Source: Carya illinoinensis | Lineage: Eukaryota; Streptophyta; Magnoliopsida; Fagales; Juglandaceae | DNA: 64,000 nucleotides | Direction of reading: 5' to 3' | NCBI RefSeq assembly: GCF_018687715.1 | Contig: NC_056755.1 | Coordinates: forward strand, 43,970,501-44,034,500 | In this document: positions 35,558 to 46,130 of the stretch, in pieces | Layout: every line of letters begins with the position of its first letter | Numbering within the stretch: the first letter of the stretch is position 1 | The notes under the pieces: generated by a model | The model's database searches: none | Told to the model about the DNA's origin: nothing | Seen by the model: only the letters and a program-made list of their open reading frames with translations | Translations under genes and position numbers: made by a program

Positions 35558-36438
35558 CTACTTCCTATGATTCACCCTCATTCGAGTTTGGTGTTGCTTC
35601 TTGCCCAAAATCTTGATAGCCCAATCTTGCTTTCTGGTTGTCAAAATGTGCCTGATAACAACTCCAAATACGAATCCACATCCATATCCCATCACAACTA
35701 CTTTCCAACCAAATTCAATTAAAAATTTTGGATCCTGATTCTCTTCAAAGCTGGTTGAAGGTGGAGGCGCTGAACTGTCAGAATCTCCACAGATTTTAGA
35801 CAATGGCCTTCCACACAGTCCTCTATTATCTTCGAACAAAGTACTTTCAAATGTTCCAAACTATTGCCCCTGTGGTATAGGTCCAATGAGGCCATTATGT
35901 GACACATCAAATTTTGAAAGGGAATTGAGCTGGACTAATTTAGTAGGTATCTTTCTGAAAAACTTGTTTTAAGAAAGATCTAATGATTCTAGCTATGTCA
36001 AGTTTGCAAAGGATGATGGGATATGACCAGTTAAAGCATTATTGGAAAGGTTTAGGACACGAAGTCCTATTAGATTCCCCAGTTTTTCTGGAATTTCTCA
36101 TTCAAATCTGTTGCATGAGAGATCTATGACTGTGAGGTTATCTCAAATCTTCTTATATCCCAACTCCCTACCTTTTGTCGTTATTGTAATTGAATAGTCG
36201 ACCCAGTTAGTACCCACGTAATATAAACTCTTTGCACCAACGGATTTCATGGCATCCCATTGTGCGAAGTATCCCGCAGGCAAATTTCCAAAGAAATGGT
36301 TGTCAGAGAGGTCAATGATACACAAGTTGGAAAATGTGTAATTTGTTTCCCAACTCCTTATTGCATCTTGGAAGCCATTAGAATGGAGATCAAGAATCAT
36401 AAACTGTTGAAGAGTTCCCAACCAAAAGGGATAGGTAT

Positions 36439-39400
36439 TGTAACAGCCCACTAGAAATTCAATTGTGGAATTTCTATTGACTTTAGGAACCTCGTGAAAA
36501 CTCTATAAGCTTTCACGAATCCATTAATCATATAGGTTTTAGTCTAACTACATAGTTAGTGTTATTACTCATTATGGTATTAGAAGTGTGTTTTTGATTA
36601 TTGGAGATAGTTAGAAGTGTTTAAATGTATTATGGTTTGTGCCATTAGACTCGAAGGGTTATTTAAGGTCTTATGGCGTAATAACACTTTTTCATATTTT
36701 CGGACGAAACGTCTGTTCAAAATTGTGGATATTATTAAATAAAAATATCTTGAGCTAAATTTTGTGGATATTATTGGATAAAAATATTTTAAGCTAATTT
36801 CGTGGATATTATTGGGTAAAAATATCTTGAGTTGATTTTTGTAGATATTATTAGGTAAGAGAGTCCTACACTCCACTCTCACTTCGAGTAAGAGAGTCCT
36901 ACACTTAACTCTCACTTCAGCCTCGTCTCTTCCATATCTCATCCATAAGTATCTCCAGCCATCACCCATGAAAATATCTTCATTTACACTTTCTATTAAA
37001 AGAATATCAAACACTCTCTCTCGGACAGCTTTTACACGCCCATTTCGAAGCTTTTGTAAGTGTTTTATCATAAAGTCTCCTTCATATAAGTTGTTCATTT
37101 TTTACTCTAGTTTACATAGATATCTTATTTGCCCCATTTAAAGATTATTTGGTCAGTCAAATATTATGTAAACTATAGACAGGTCATTCTGGGAGATAAA
37201 CTGGAGAATATGTTATAGTTTGAAGTTTTTGACCAAGCTAATGGATAGATATTGGTCCGAAATTTTTATGGAGTATTGTTAACATGTATATATGACTATT
37301 GGTTGAAGATTTTTGCATGATTAAAATTTTTGATGAAAGATTTGCTTAGATTAGAAACTTAGAAACTGGAAGAGGAAAAACAGTTTCTGTTTTGAGAAAG
37401 TTTAACTCTTTGGTGGTCTAAACCTATTCCAATGACTTTGATAATTTTATTGGAGGATCCTAAGCATCTTATATACATGTTATATTATTATTTTGAAAAT
37501 ATTTGATGTTAGTTTCAAAGATATGAAATTTTATGCAAAGAGATATTCAAATAAGCCAAAGTGTGAATGTTCTTGGCTAAATTTATGTTTTGGTTAATTT
37601 TTAACCATGTGATCTTGAATTAGAAGCTTATATATGTTTTAGGACATCTTTTTAAACCATGTGATGGTTTGGTTTGAAGATCACATATTTATAAGTCATA
37701 GATCAAAAGGTTGATCAAAACAAGTGGAAACAAAAATCAATGGAAATAGCGTATGGGAATTTCGGCCCTATGGAGTTTTAATAGTTGTGATTAGTTTTAA
37801 ATTTTTTTAAATTGATATTTGATTTGAGGATAAAATTTACATGAGGCATGTAAATTTTGGTCACTTTTGGAGTTAGTATGCAAAATCCTTAAGTTATGGG
37901 TAAAACGGTCATTTTCTTACATGTAGAAAATAAAATGGAAATTTTACTCTTTAAGTTAGTATTTTTCATATTTCAAGTTATTAGTGATTTAGTGCTAACT
38001 TTTAGAATCACTAATTACAGTTCCTCGTGATCGCGCTTGAGATTTTATAAGAAACGCGGAGATCGAGGTAAGTTAGCTTTTAACTTACTAGCAGTCTACT
38101 GTGTATATGTGTTAAGTAAAGGAACTACAGTGTATGTATGTGTGTTATAATATATGTCATGCCATGCCAAGTCATCACGTAATTGTTTGTTATATAGAAT
38201 TTATTATGTCATAAGTTTTTATCTGTTACATAATATATTCTGTCATGTATTGTTGTACATTACAAGTACATCATGCTAAGTATGTCATCTATTACATATA
38301 TATCAAGTCATGTAATATTCACTGTTGCAAGTATGTCATGTTAAATATGTTGTCTATTATATGTTATGCCATGTTACGAAATATTTCTATCTCAAGTTGG
38401 TCATGTATTTCAAGTTATGTTCAAGTCACGTTATGTTACGTCAGGGCTTCAGTCCTTTCTTATTCCAGTCACGTTTCATCTTGATTACTTATGTATGGGG
38501 TCACAGCAATTATGATGCATACACTACGTGAGACACAGCAATTGTGACACGTAGAATACATGGGGCCACAACAACTGTGGAATATGTATTTAAGCAGTTA
38601 AAGAATAAGTTTTCGTAAAATACATGGGGTCACAACAACTGTGGAGTATGTATTTACACATAGAATACATGAGGCCACAACAACTGTGGAGTATGTATTT
38701 TTCATGTTAAGTCAAGTTTGTGTAGAATACATGGGGCCACAACAATTGTGGAGTATGTATTTACGCGTAGAATACATGGGGCCACAACAACTGTGGAGTA
38801 TGTATTTTTCATGTTAAGTCAAGTTTCAGAACAAGTTCATGATAAGTTAAGTTTCATATCATGTTCATGTTAATTCAAGTTTCAGAGCAAGTTCATGCTA
38901 AGTCAAGTTTCAGATCAAGTTCATGTCAAGTCAAGTTCAGTTCATGTTTCAATTTAAGTTATGTCAATTATGCTATGTTGTACGTCAAGTTATGCTTTAA
39001 TTACTTATGAATTTGATTATGCATTTATGCTTTTACTGTCATCCATGCATCATTAGCTTGTGTGGAAGTTTTTTTTGTTAACTTACTAAGATTTGTAATC
39101 AAATCTCACTTTGATAGTCCCAACTAGCATTCCCCCTGAATGGTAGATCTTATTACAGGACCTAAAGGAGAATCAGGAGCTGATCAACTAGACACAGTTG
39201 ACTAAGCGACGGTGCAATATCAATGTTAATATAGTAATTAACGTAAATTACTACTTGTACGATTGAGTTGCATCTCTAGTACTTTTTGGATCATAACCAT
39301 TTTAGACTAGTGTTGTGATCTTAGTTGTTCAATGGGTTTTTATGTATGAAGTATATTTTAAGTATTTAGGATATTTTCAATTTGGTGCATAGTATTGCTA

Positions 39401-39557
39401 AAGAAAAAATTTATCCGCTGCGAATATTGCATATTGTTAGATGCATGTTAGGAACATTGCATCTTATATGTCATGAATGGGGGCAGGTAACATTGTGTTG
39501 CATGTCTCGACACTTCAAATGTCCGTCCGATCCCAAACAGAATTTGGGGGCATCACA
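36439..39557. mobile_element. TG...CA insertion in RLP 3, probably a large solo LTR
   Basis: The element begins TGTAACAGCCC and ends GGGGGCATCACA. It is flanked by the 5-bp duplication GGTAT (36434-36438 and 39558-39562), and the uninterrupted sequence is known from RLP 1 and RLP 2. The ends are imperfect inverted repeats. The 3.1 kb has no coding domains, a minisatellite at 38480-38960, and a segment near 39080-39130 (AACTTACTAAGATTTGTAATC) resembling the 3' part of long plant Gypsy LTRs. TG...CA ends with a 5-bp duplication fit an LTR; without internal parts it is best called a solo LTR, orientation uncertain. Confidence 0.65.
38480..38960. repeat. Minisatellite in the LTR-like insertion, hairpin-forming units
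   Basis: About six imperfect units hold TAGAATACATGGGGCCACAA followed by CAACTGTGGAGTATGTATTT. Within a unit, ATACAT pairs with GTATGTAT and CCACA with TGTGG, so each can fold. They are followed by about five units of a GTCAAGTTTCAGANCAAGTTCATG type. Confidence 0.8.
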
Positions 39558-39812
39558 GGTATCATTTATTTGATTGCCGCAAACACGAAGATACTCGCTT
39601 AGCACAGTTGGCCAAGCGAATATTGCATATTGCTAGATGCATGTTAGGAACATTGCATCTTATATGTCATGAACGGGGGCAGGTAACCTTGTGTTGCATG
39701 TCTCGACGCTTCAAATGTCCGTCCGATCCCAAACGGAATTTGGGGGTGTCACAGGTATCATTTATTTGATTGCCGCAAACAAGAAGATACTCGCTTAGCA
39801 CAGTTGGCCAAA
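39421..39812. repeat. 196-bp tandem duplication across the insertion edge and RLP 3
   Basis: 39421-39616 and 39617-39812 are near-identical copies. Each contains the last ~137 bp of the LTR-like insertion, the GGTAT target and ~54 bp of RLP coding sequence. The duplication therefore arose after the insertion. Confidence 0.92.
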
Positions 39813-40124
39813 GATCTTGGCCAACGGCCCTATAACTGGTTTTGACTGAAGTCAATCATCCTTAAGTAGCACCCTTTTGCCCATGTTTTTGGGATGGTTC
39901 CACTGAAGTTGTTACTTTGTAAGTAGTAATAGCGCTAAAAAAGATGTTTGATTCAAGTTGCCTAGACATGGATGAATCATGCCACTCAAATAGTTATTGG
40001 ACAAATCAAGCACTTCAGGTGAACTCATATTGCAAATAAATGGTGAAATCCCTCCGGTGAATGAATTGTTGCTGATGGAATAACCTTCTAGGGATGGTGG
40101 TGGAATTGGGAGCAAATCATTGAA

Positions 40125-41385
40125 TGAGTTTTGTGAAAGATCCAGCCAAGTGAGATGGGTAAGGTTACTGAACGAATTTGGGATGGCTCTATAAAAATTA
40201 CAATCGCCAATTTTGAACTGAGTTAAGGAATTAAGGTTTTCAATTGAAGCATGTAGATTACCAGAGAAATTTGTCCTGAGAAGTTGTAAATACTGGAGAG
40301 GAGAGTTTGTGTGAAATTCGGGCAAATGACCTGTGAGATCTTCATTGTTTGCAACAGATAGTATCTGTAGGTGTGGTAGCTTAAAAATTCTGGTTGGGAA
40401 TCCCCCGTACAGTCCGCATCTAACTAGACCTAGAATCTTTAAAGAATATAAATTTGCCAAGCTTTCAAGTACAGTGGAAGATATGTTGATATCAATAAAC
40501 TCAAGCTCTTCAAGGTTGGTTAAATTTTGCACTAAACTTGTCAGACTTGTGGTATATAAATTATCACCATCAAAAGAAGACAGGTAGAGAGAAGACAACT
40601 TGAATAGGTATTGAATTTTAGAGGGGATTTGTCCTGAAAAGTGGGAGTTGGAGAGGTCGAGATGTATTAGGCTTGAGAGATTACCAATCTTATATGGGAT
40701 TTGGGAGTGATTGAAGTTAATCACCTCCAACAGTAGTCTCTTCTGCCCTCTTCATCTTCAAAACTATACTTTTACTGATAATGACTTCAATTATCCCCAA
40801 ATCCCATCTAAGATTGGTAATCTTTCAAGCCTAATACATCTCGATCTCTCATTTTGCCAGTTTTCAGGACAAACCCCCTCTGAAATTCAATACCTATCCA
40901 AGTTATCTTATCTCTCTCTGTCTTCTTCTTATGGTTATACTTATTTATATACCAAAAGTCTTACAAGTTTAGGGAAAATTTTAACCAACCTTGAATATCT
41001 TAGGTTTTTCTTCTATCAACATATCTTCCACTATTCCTGAAAGCCTGGCAAATGTATTTTCTTTAAAAGTTTTATTTCTGGATAGCTGCGGACTCTATGG
41101 GCGATTCCCAACCAGAATGTTTCACCTACCACACCTACAGGTGCTATTTGTTTCAAACAATGAAGATCTCACAGGTCATTTGCCCGAATTTCACACAAAC
41201 TCTCCTCTCAAGTATTTAGTACTTAGAAGCACAAATTTCTCTGGTGATCTACCTGTTTCAATTGGAAACCTTAATTCCTTGACTACCTTTGAAATTGGCA
41301 ATTGTAATTTTTCTGGAACCATAACAAATTCATTCAATAACCTTACCCACCTCATTGAACTAGATCTTTCACAAAACTCATTCAA
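40125..41385. repeat. ~0.6-kb-arm inverted repeat formed by RLP 3 and RLP 4
   Basis: The left arm 40125-40717 (RLP 3, minus) and the right arm 40783-41385 (RLP 4, plus) encode the same LRRs in opposite directions, with a ~65-nt spacer at 40718-40782. Both arms start at FN-Q-IP-KIGNLSSLIHLDLS and run to LDLSQNSF. A further stretch of the right arm pairs again with 39912-40110 after the five-LRR gap. Confidence 0.88.
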
Positions 41386-42020
41386 CAACTTGTCGTGGCT
41401 CACTAGACCAAGTTCAAACGACCTTCTTCCACAGTTTGAATCTTTAGGATTGGCTCATCTCAACTTAACCGAGTTCCCAAATATATTATGAAACCAAAGT
41501 ATATTGTGGTATCTAGATCTAGAAGGCAACAATCTTCAAGGCTTGATACCCAAATGGATGTATAATGTAAGTAAAGAATCTCTTCAATATTTCTACCTTT
41601 CTAACAATTTTCTCACTGGCCTTGAAAACTCTCTGGCAATCATCCCATGGCCAAATCTAGCATATTTACTCCTTGATAATAACATGATGCAAGGATTGCT
41701 ACCAATTCCACCACCATCCCTAGGGGTTTATTTTGTTAGCAATAATTCATTCACTAGAGGGATTTCACCATTTATTTGCAATATGAGTTCACCTCAAGTG
41801 CTTGATTTGTCCTATAACCATTTGAGTGGCATGATTCATCCATGTCTAGGTAACTTGAAACAAAATCTTTGTTAGTGCGGACGAAGCAACAACTTCGGCA
41901 ACACCATCCCAAAAACATGGGCAAAAGGATGCATCCTAAGGATGCTTGACTTAAGTCAAAACCAGTTACAGGGTCCTTTGCCAAGATCTTCGGCCAACTG
42001 TACTGAGCTTTGAGTATCTT
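40719..42020 (+). pseudogene. RLP pseudogene 4, 5'- and 3'-truncated, head-to-head with RLP 3
   Basis: The plus-strand copy starts mid N-terminal region (SNSSLFCPLHLQN) and continues through LRRs (KIGNLSSLIHLDLS, INISSTIPESLANV, TNFSGDLPVSIGNL). Unlike RLP 2 and RLP 3 it keeps the central LRRs (NLSWLTRPSSN, NLQGLIPKWMYNVSKESL, PIPPPSLG). It ends after LPRSSANCTEL at about 42010, where unrelated flank begins. A frameshift lies near 41000, a TGA near 41489 and another stop near 41873. It preserves the sequence disrupted by the LINE in RLP 1, which helps fix that insertion site. No start, island domain or membrane segment remains. Confidence 0.9.
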
Positions 42021-42661
42021 CGTGCTTTCCAGAAGATTAGGTACACCCCGGGTCGGGACCGTTCCCTAGTATGTATGTATATATATATGCATGACTGTTA
42101 TATGTTCGTCATTTTAATTCCAAGCAAAATAATTACTAGCTAGCTTCTGGTAATATTAGTTGGTTCTGGAAATTCTTATATTTTGCCTTCTTTAACTATA
42201 CCAACTGATGTTACTTTAATAAACAAATCAGCTAGTGTGATTGGCATACTCACAAAATTACCAAAACTGAAAATATCACTTTTATTTATTGTCTTGGCAC
42301 AACATTCAACAACAATTAGCTAGAAATCCTTTAGCCAAACTTGCTAATTAAGAAAAATTAGAAGCACCAATATCAATCCAAGCTTTAAATCCAATCACAA
42401 TTTGTTTGGATTGGAAAGATCTCACTCTCTCTCTACTCTCACTATTTAGGATCGAATATTCTTTGCCGAGATAAAGAATATTGGATTTTTATTCCAATTT
42501 TTATGCAATGAATTGGTAAATGAACTTTGATGATTTTTATGAAGATGATATGAAAATTAACAAGTTAATTTACTCGTTCGTTTTTGCTATAAGACAAGCT
42601 ATATATATATATATATATATATTAAATATGAATAAAAATCAAACAAAATGAGAGATGTTAA

Positions 42662-42710
<49 letters not shown>

Positions 42711-42760
42711 ACCTAAATCTTTAAATCTTCTATATATCACACTCAATCAAAAATCGAGTT
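42021..42760. repeat. Segmental duplicate of 1-550
   Basis: 42170-42760 follows 1-555 closely, including the (GA)n run at 42665-42707, and ends in AATCGAGTT (42752-42760), the left target copy of LINE fragment 2. 42021-42170 resembles reversed 4620-4760. No gene. Confidence 0.75.
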
Positions 42761-43449
42761 GCCTAATATTGGAAGACTGAAGCTGAATCTAGATGGGAGC
42801 TCTCTTGGGAACCCGAGACCTGGTGGAGGAGGTGGAGTCCTTCAAAACCAAGAAGGGAGGTTAGTCTTTGTCTTTTCAAAATTCTTTGGTTCTTGTACAA
42901 ATAATGAAATTGAACTTAGAGCTGTTTTTGAAGACTTGAAAATATGCCGGCAGCTGGGTTTTTTATCCATTGATGTTGAATGTGACTCTTTTCTTGTGGT
43001 GTCTTGGTTGAGGGATCGAGTTTGTACTGTTTGGTACCTTTGGGATTTCTGGGATCAGTTGTTGTCTTTGTTGGTTGGGTTTGATTTTTCTATCTCTCAT
43101 ATTTTTAGAGAAGGGAACAAAGTGGCGGATAAGTTGGCTAGAGTTGGGGCTTTGGGAAAGGAATTGCTAGTATTAGAGGCAGTGGATAATCCACTTGAGG
43201 TGAGAGGTTTATATAGGTTAGATCTAATGGGTACAGCTTATATTCGGTGTCGGTGTTAATTTCCGGCGTGTTTTTGGGTTAAGGTTCGTTTTGTTTTTTG
43301 TTGATTTTTATAGTTTTGTTAAGTGGGTTCAGTCTTTTGTTATGGTATTCCTCCGCCATAAGTGAAGGTTTATTAATATATGTGGGGAGGGGTCGCTCTG
43401 ACTAGTGGCCCTGATTCTTTAAAAAAGAAATAATAAAAAATAAATAAAG
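42761..43449 (+). mobile_element. 5'-truncated LINE (RNase H plus 3' UTR)
   Basis: The 0.69-kb insertion is flanked by AATCGAGTT (42752-42760, 43450-43458). The unoccupied site is visible at about 564. It starts inside the ORF2 RNase H domain and ends in an A-rich AAAGAAATAATAAAAAATAAAT tail of about that length. Its 3' UTR has CCTCCGCCATAAGTG (43350-43364), shared with the LINE at 7971-13771, so they are related families. Confidence 0.9.
42764..43259 (+). pseudogene. LINE RNase H domain fragment
   Basis: An open frame through the C-terminal RNase H-like domain of an L1-type ORF2. Visible are LNLDGSSLGNP (first catalytic Asp), NEIELRAV (Glu), DVECDSFLV (Asp) and FREGNKVADKLAR (last Asp). Sequence and order match 8123-8620 of the other LINE. 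The frame has no start of its own; it is the tail of a polyprotein cut off by 5' truncation during insertion. It is undamaged to its stop at 43257-43259, so the insertion is young. Confidence 0.9.
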
Positions 43450-45026
43450 AATCGAGTTAATATTTAAGTCTACCATAATATATAAAGTCATATACGTAAG
43501 AAAAGAAGAGCGATGGTTTGAAAGTATAGTATGAGTTTGAATATCGTTTTAGTACATGGTATACCAAAATTGAGTGCATTACAGGTTGCATTGAATCTTT
43601 AAAATGAAAGAAAGAAAGGGAAAGACGTGGGATAGCCTATTTGTTTTACATGTTGATTTTCAAATTGCCTATCTTAAATGTGCATGATGTGGGGGTAATA
43701 ATATTGAGGGTTCTTACCTATTTGCTGGCTTTCAAAATCTTTTTCCTCACCATGAGTGGCGATTTTCTACCACATATGCATGCTATCAAGAAATTCTCAA
43801 GTAATATGATCATATTCTTTTGTAATGATTTTTACAGTCAATTAGGAGGAAGGACGACCATTTGATGGGCAAATTGTATTTCACTATTATTGCTTCGTAC
43901 TCTCTCATTTTTTATAGAAGGATTCCAACGGCGAACATAATTGAGATTAATTCTGGCTGTTAATTCCAACAGATGATCAACACATGTAAGACAAGAGATT
44001 TGCCCAAAAATACAAAGAAAACAACTCTGATGTTATATTCAAAATTATCAAAACTCAAGAATATCAAAATTAACCCACAAGCCGGCTGTAATAGTTATAA
44101 TCGAAATATCAAAATTTTACCAAAAATAGCAAAATTCCAACAAACACACCAAAAATAAATATGGAAATAAATAAAAAACAATTGCCAAAAATATGACCAA
44201 AATTGGTTCAAAATCATTTCCTAAACTATAAATGAAATATTACTATAAAAGGCAAAAAAAATCTAAAAATGGAGATTTGTAGTGGAAAACAACTGATTTT
44301 GGCATCAAAAAAAATGTACACTAGTGTAATTAGGTGATTAAGACGTGCGCGCTGAAAAGAGCTTTCCGATTTGGGATCATATACACGATTCCGATACCTG
44401 TAGCCAAAGTTATGATCAAAATACCGATACGTGCTCTAAACTTCTCCAAATCAAGGAAATATCATTGTTTCTTGCTGTACTTGCACTGATCTACCCTCTC
44501 AAGATAGTTTAGCGCCATCAACATGCAATCTAATAGCTTTGTATCATCTGACTCGAATCCTCCTACATCAGATTCTAAAAAATACATCATCATTTTTCAC
44601 TTTTATCTTATTATGATGAGATAGTATTATTAATTTTAAATTTTTTTTTTAAAAAAGAAAAAAAAAAGATAATTTAAGGATAATATAAGAAAGTGTCAAA
44701 CTTATAAAAATGTGACGAAAATATGATATGTAAAAGAAAGTGTGGTCGCAAACATCATTATAATTAATTAATTGTTGCAAGTTTTATTCCCTTTCCACGG
44801 ACAATTAGTGAATGATCATTCTTGATTCAAAAAAATAAAAGATAAATAAATAAATAAAGTGAATGATCATTCCTTGATTCTTGCTAAATTCTTGACATTC
44901 ACGGCCACGTTAGCAGCATGTGGGATAATTAGACGCGTTAGTGAAGCAATTTTCTTATATTTTCTACGATAATTGAAAGGATCATGGTATTCGTCATAAA
45001 CATAGTGCAAGACATTTAAAAAATTT
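43450..45026. repeat. Segmental duplicate of 560-2145, no gene seen
   Basis: A close direct match to 564-2145, including the CCACGT-containing RLP 5' flank at about 44895-44940. An A-rich segment near 44827-44857 is expanded relative to the first copy. Confidence 0.75.
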
Positions 45027-45380
45027 ATGGATATAATCTATTCGTATCATGAGTTGATCATAATCTGCCTTTGATCGCATGCCTCATTGCCTCCTTCTCT
45101 TACTCCCTCGCTCTGTCTTACAATCTGCCTCTGCTTTGCCATCAAGAAGAAAGGATAGCTCTGATGCAATTCAAGGATACTTTTATCAGAAAAAACAACT
45201 CTGTTTTCCCACACACTCTGTATTACTATCCTGATGTTCCATCATGGAGAATAGATGGAAATAATACCAATTGTTGTGTATGGGTTGACATGACCCATGT
45301 CTTGGTTGCATTCAACCCATCCCATGCACAACAATTGGTATTATTTCCATCTATTCTCCATGATGCAACCTTGGGATAGT
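45027..45380 (+). pseudogene. RLP 5'-end fragment, sister of 2146-2508
   Basis: From an ATG at 45027 (MDIIYSYHELI) the signal-peptide frame breaks within about 16 codons. The continuing frame reads SLALSYNLPLLCHQEERIAL, then MQFKDTFIRKNNSV, then WRIDGNNTNCCVWVD. Sense homology ends at VWVD; the following bases are antisense N-cap sequence and no LRRs follow. As part of a segmental duplicate it shares this inverted structure with 2146-2508. Confidence 0.85.
45224..45380. repeat. Second self-complementary RLP N-cap hairpin
   Basis: The arm 45224-45287 pairs with about 45315-45380, with few mismatches and a short loop. It retains nearly the same pairing as 2346-2508 even though the two copies differ at several positions. 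Confidence 0.85.
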
Positions 45381-45597
45381 TTCATGCGGATAAGATCGAC
45401 GGAACTTGTTGGCCTGCTTCGCGTGCTACCTGCACCTTAAAGATATTTCCTGGTAGCGGAAAATATATGTTACTAGAAATATTTCTGCATCAAGCTAAGA
45501 ATATGCTTCTATTTATCGAGAATGCATTCAGTTTTGCTACAGGGTATATTTAAAAGGTCATATTCAAACCCATATTATACGTTCAAGCCATCGTTTT
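45381..45597. repeat. Flank duplicate of 2509-2716, ending at the Sirevirus target site
   Basis: Matches 2509-2716. GTTTT at 45593-45597 is the left target copy; the sequence resumes at 59828 on the far side of the array. Confidence 0.85.
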
Positions 45598-45729
45598 TGT
45601 TGAGGGAAAAATGAGCGTGTTGGCATATTCTTGTGAAAACCTGTGTAAAATAGTGTTGTAACAAGTGTTGTTGCGGAAGGATTGAAGTGGGCTTGAAGTG
45701 TGCTCATTATTGGTCAGAAGAAGCGACTT

Positions 45730-46070
45730 CGCTCGACCCTCGCTCGACAGAGCGCTCGAGCGAACTCAGGCAGATTCAACCGCTCGACCATCGCTCGACA
45801 TACGGCTCGAGCGAACTCAGGCAGATTCAACCGCTCGACCATCGCTCGACATACAGCTCGAGCGAACTCAGGCAGATTCAACCGCTCGACCCTCGCTCGA
45901 CACTGAGCTCAAGCGAACCCAGGCAGAGTGTGTCGCTCGACCCTCGCTCGACACTGAGCTCGAGCGAACTCAGGCAGAGTCGACCGCTCGATACTCGCTC
46001 GACATGGCGCTCGAGCGAACTCAGGCAGATTTCGGCGCTCGACCTTCGCTCGACACTTCGCTCGAGCCAA
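45730..46070. repeat. 51-bp CGCTCGA minisatellite in LTR 1
   Basis: Seven units, six of exactly 51 bp starting at 45730, 45781, 45832, 45883, 45934 and 45985, and a partial one at 46036. Each has CGCTCGAC, TCGCTCGACA, a palindromic GCTCGAGCGAACTCAGGCAG and a variable end. It lies just upstream of the TATA box, where LTR enhancers sit. Copies are at 52277-52617 and 58829-59169. Confidence 0.95.
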
Positions 46071-46122
46071 TGTTCCAGATCACTTACAATGTAGGGTTTT
46101 GAACGCCTCATTTGATGGGAAC

Positions 46123-46130
46123 TATAAATA
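46123..46130 (+). promoter_or_regulatory. TATA box of LTR 1
   Basis: TATAAATA, about 55 bp after the minisatellite. Equivalents are at 52670-52677 and 59222-59229. It probably drives the genomic RNA, placing the U3/R border about 30 bp downstream. Confidence 0.7.

Larger units (their letters stand above)
35558..40717 (-). pseudogene. RLP pseudogene 3, split by a 3.1-kb LTR-like insertion and lacking its 5' end
   Basis: The C-terminal part (36433-35558) has the island domain, final LRRs, LCGRPLSKICG, a PPPS spacer, transmembrane segment and tail KKQHQTRMRVNHRK. The N-proximal LRR part runs 40717 to about 39813 (FNHSQIPYKIGNLSSLIHLD onward). Between them is the insertion 36439-39557 plus a 196-bp tandem duplication. 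Stops: TAG at 35861-35863, TAA at 35969-35971 and TAG at 35993-35995, each where sister copies have Gln. Five central LRRs are gone (LSQNSFNDL runs straight into LPIPPPSLEG). The signal peptide and N-cap are missing because the gene meets RLP 4 head-to-head at about 40718. Confidence 0.9.

Noticed and set aside
36598..37098. A 166-codon minus-strand frame in the LTR-like insertion
   Set aside because: Repetitive (KYFYPIIST-type repeats from AT-rich DNA) with no domain; regarded as chance.
38480..38960. CRISPR-like regular repeats
   Set aside because: The units are imperfect, self-complementary and lack uniform unique spacers, and the DNA is a eukaryotic transposon.
45687..46111. Long frames on both strands in the LTR minisatellite as genes
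   Set aside because: They are products of a stop-free 51-bp repeat unit, present identically in all three LTRs upstream of the LTR TATA box.
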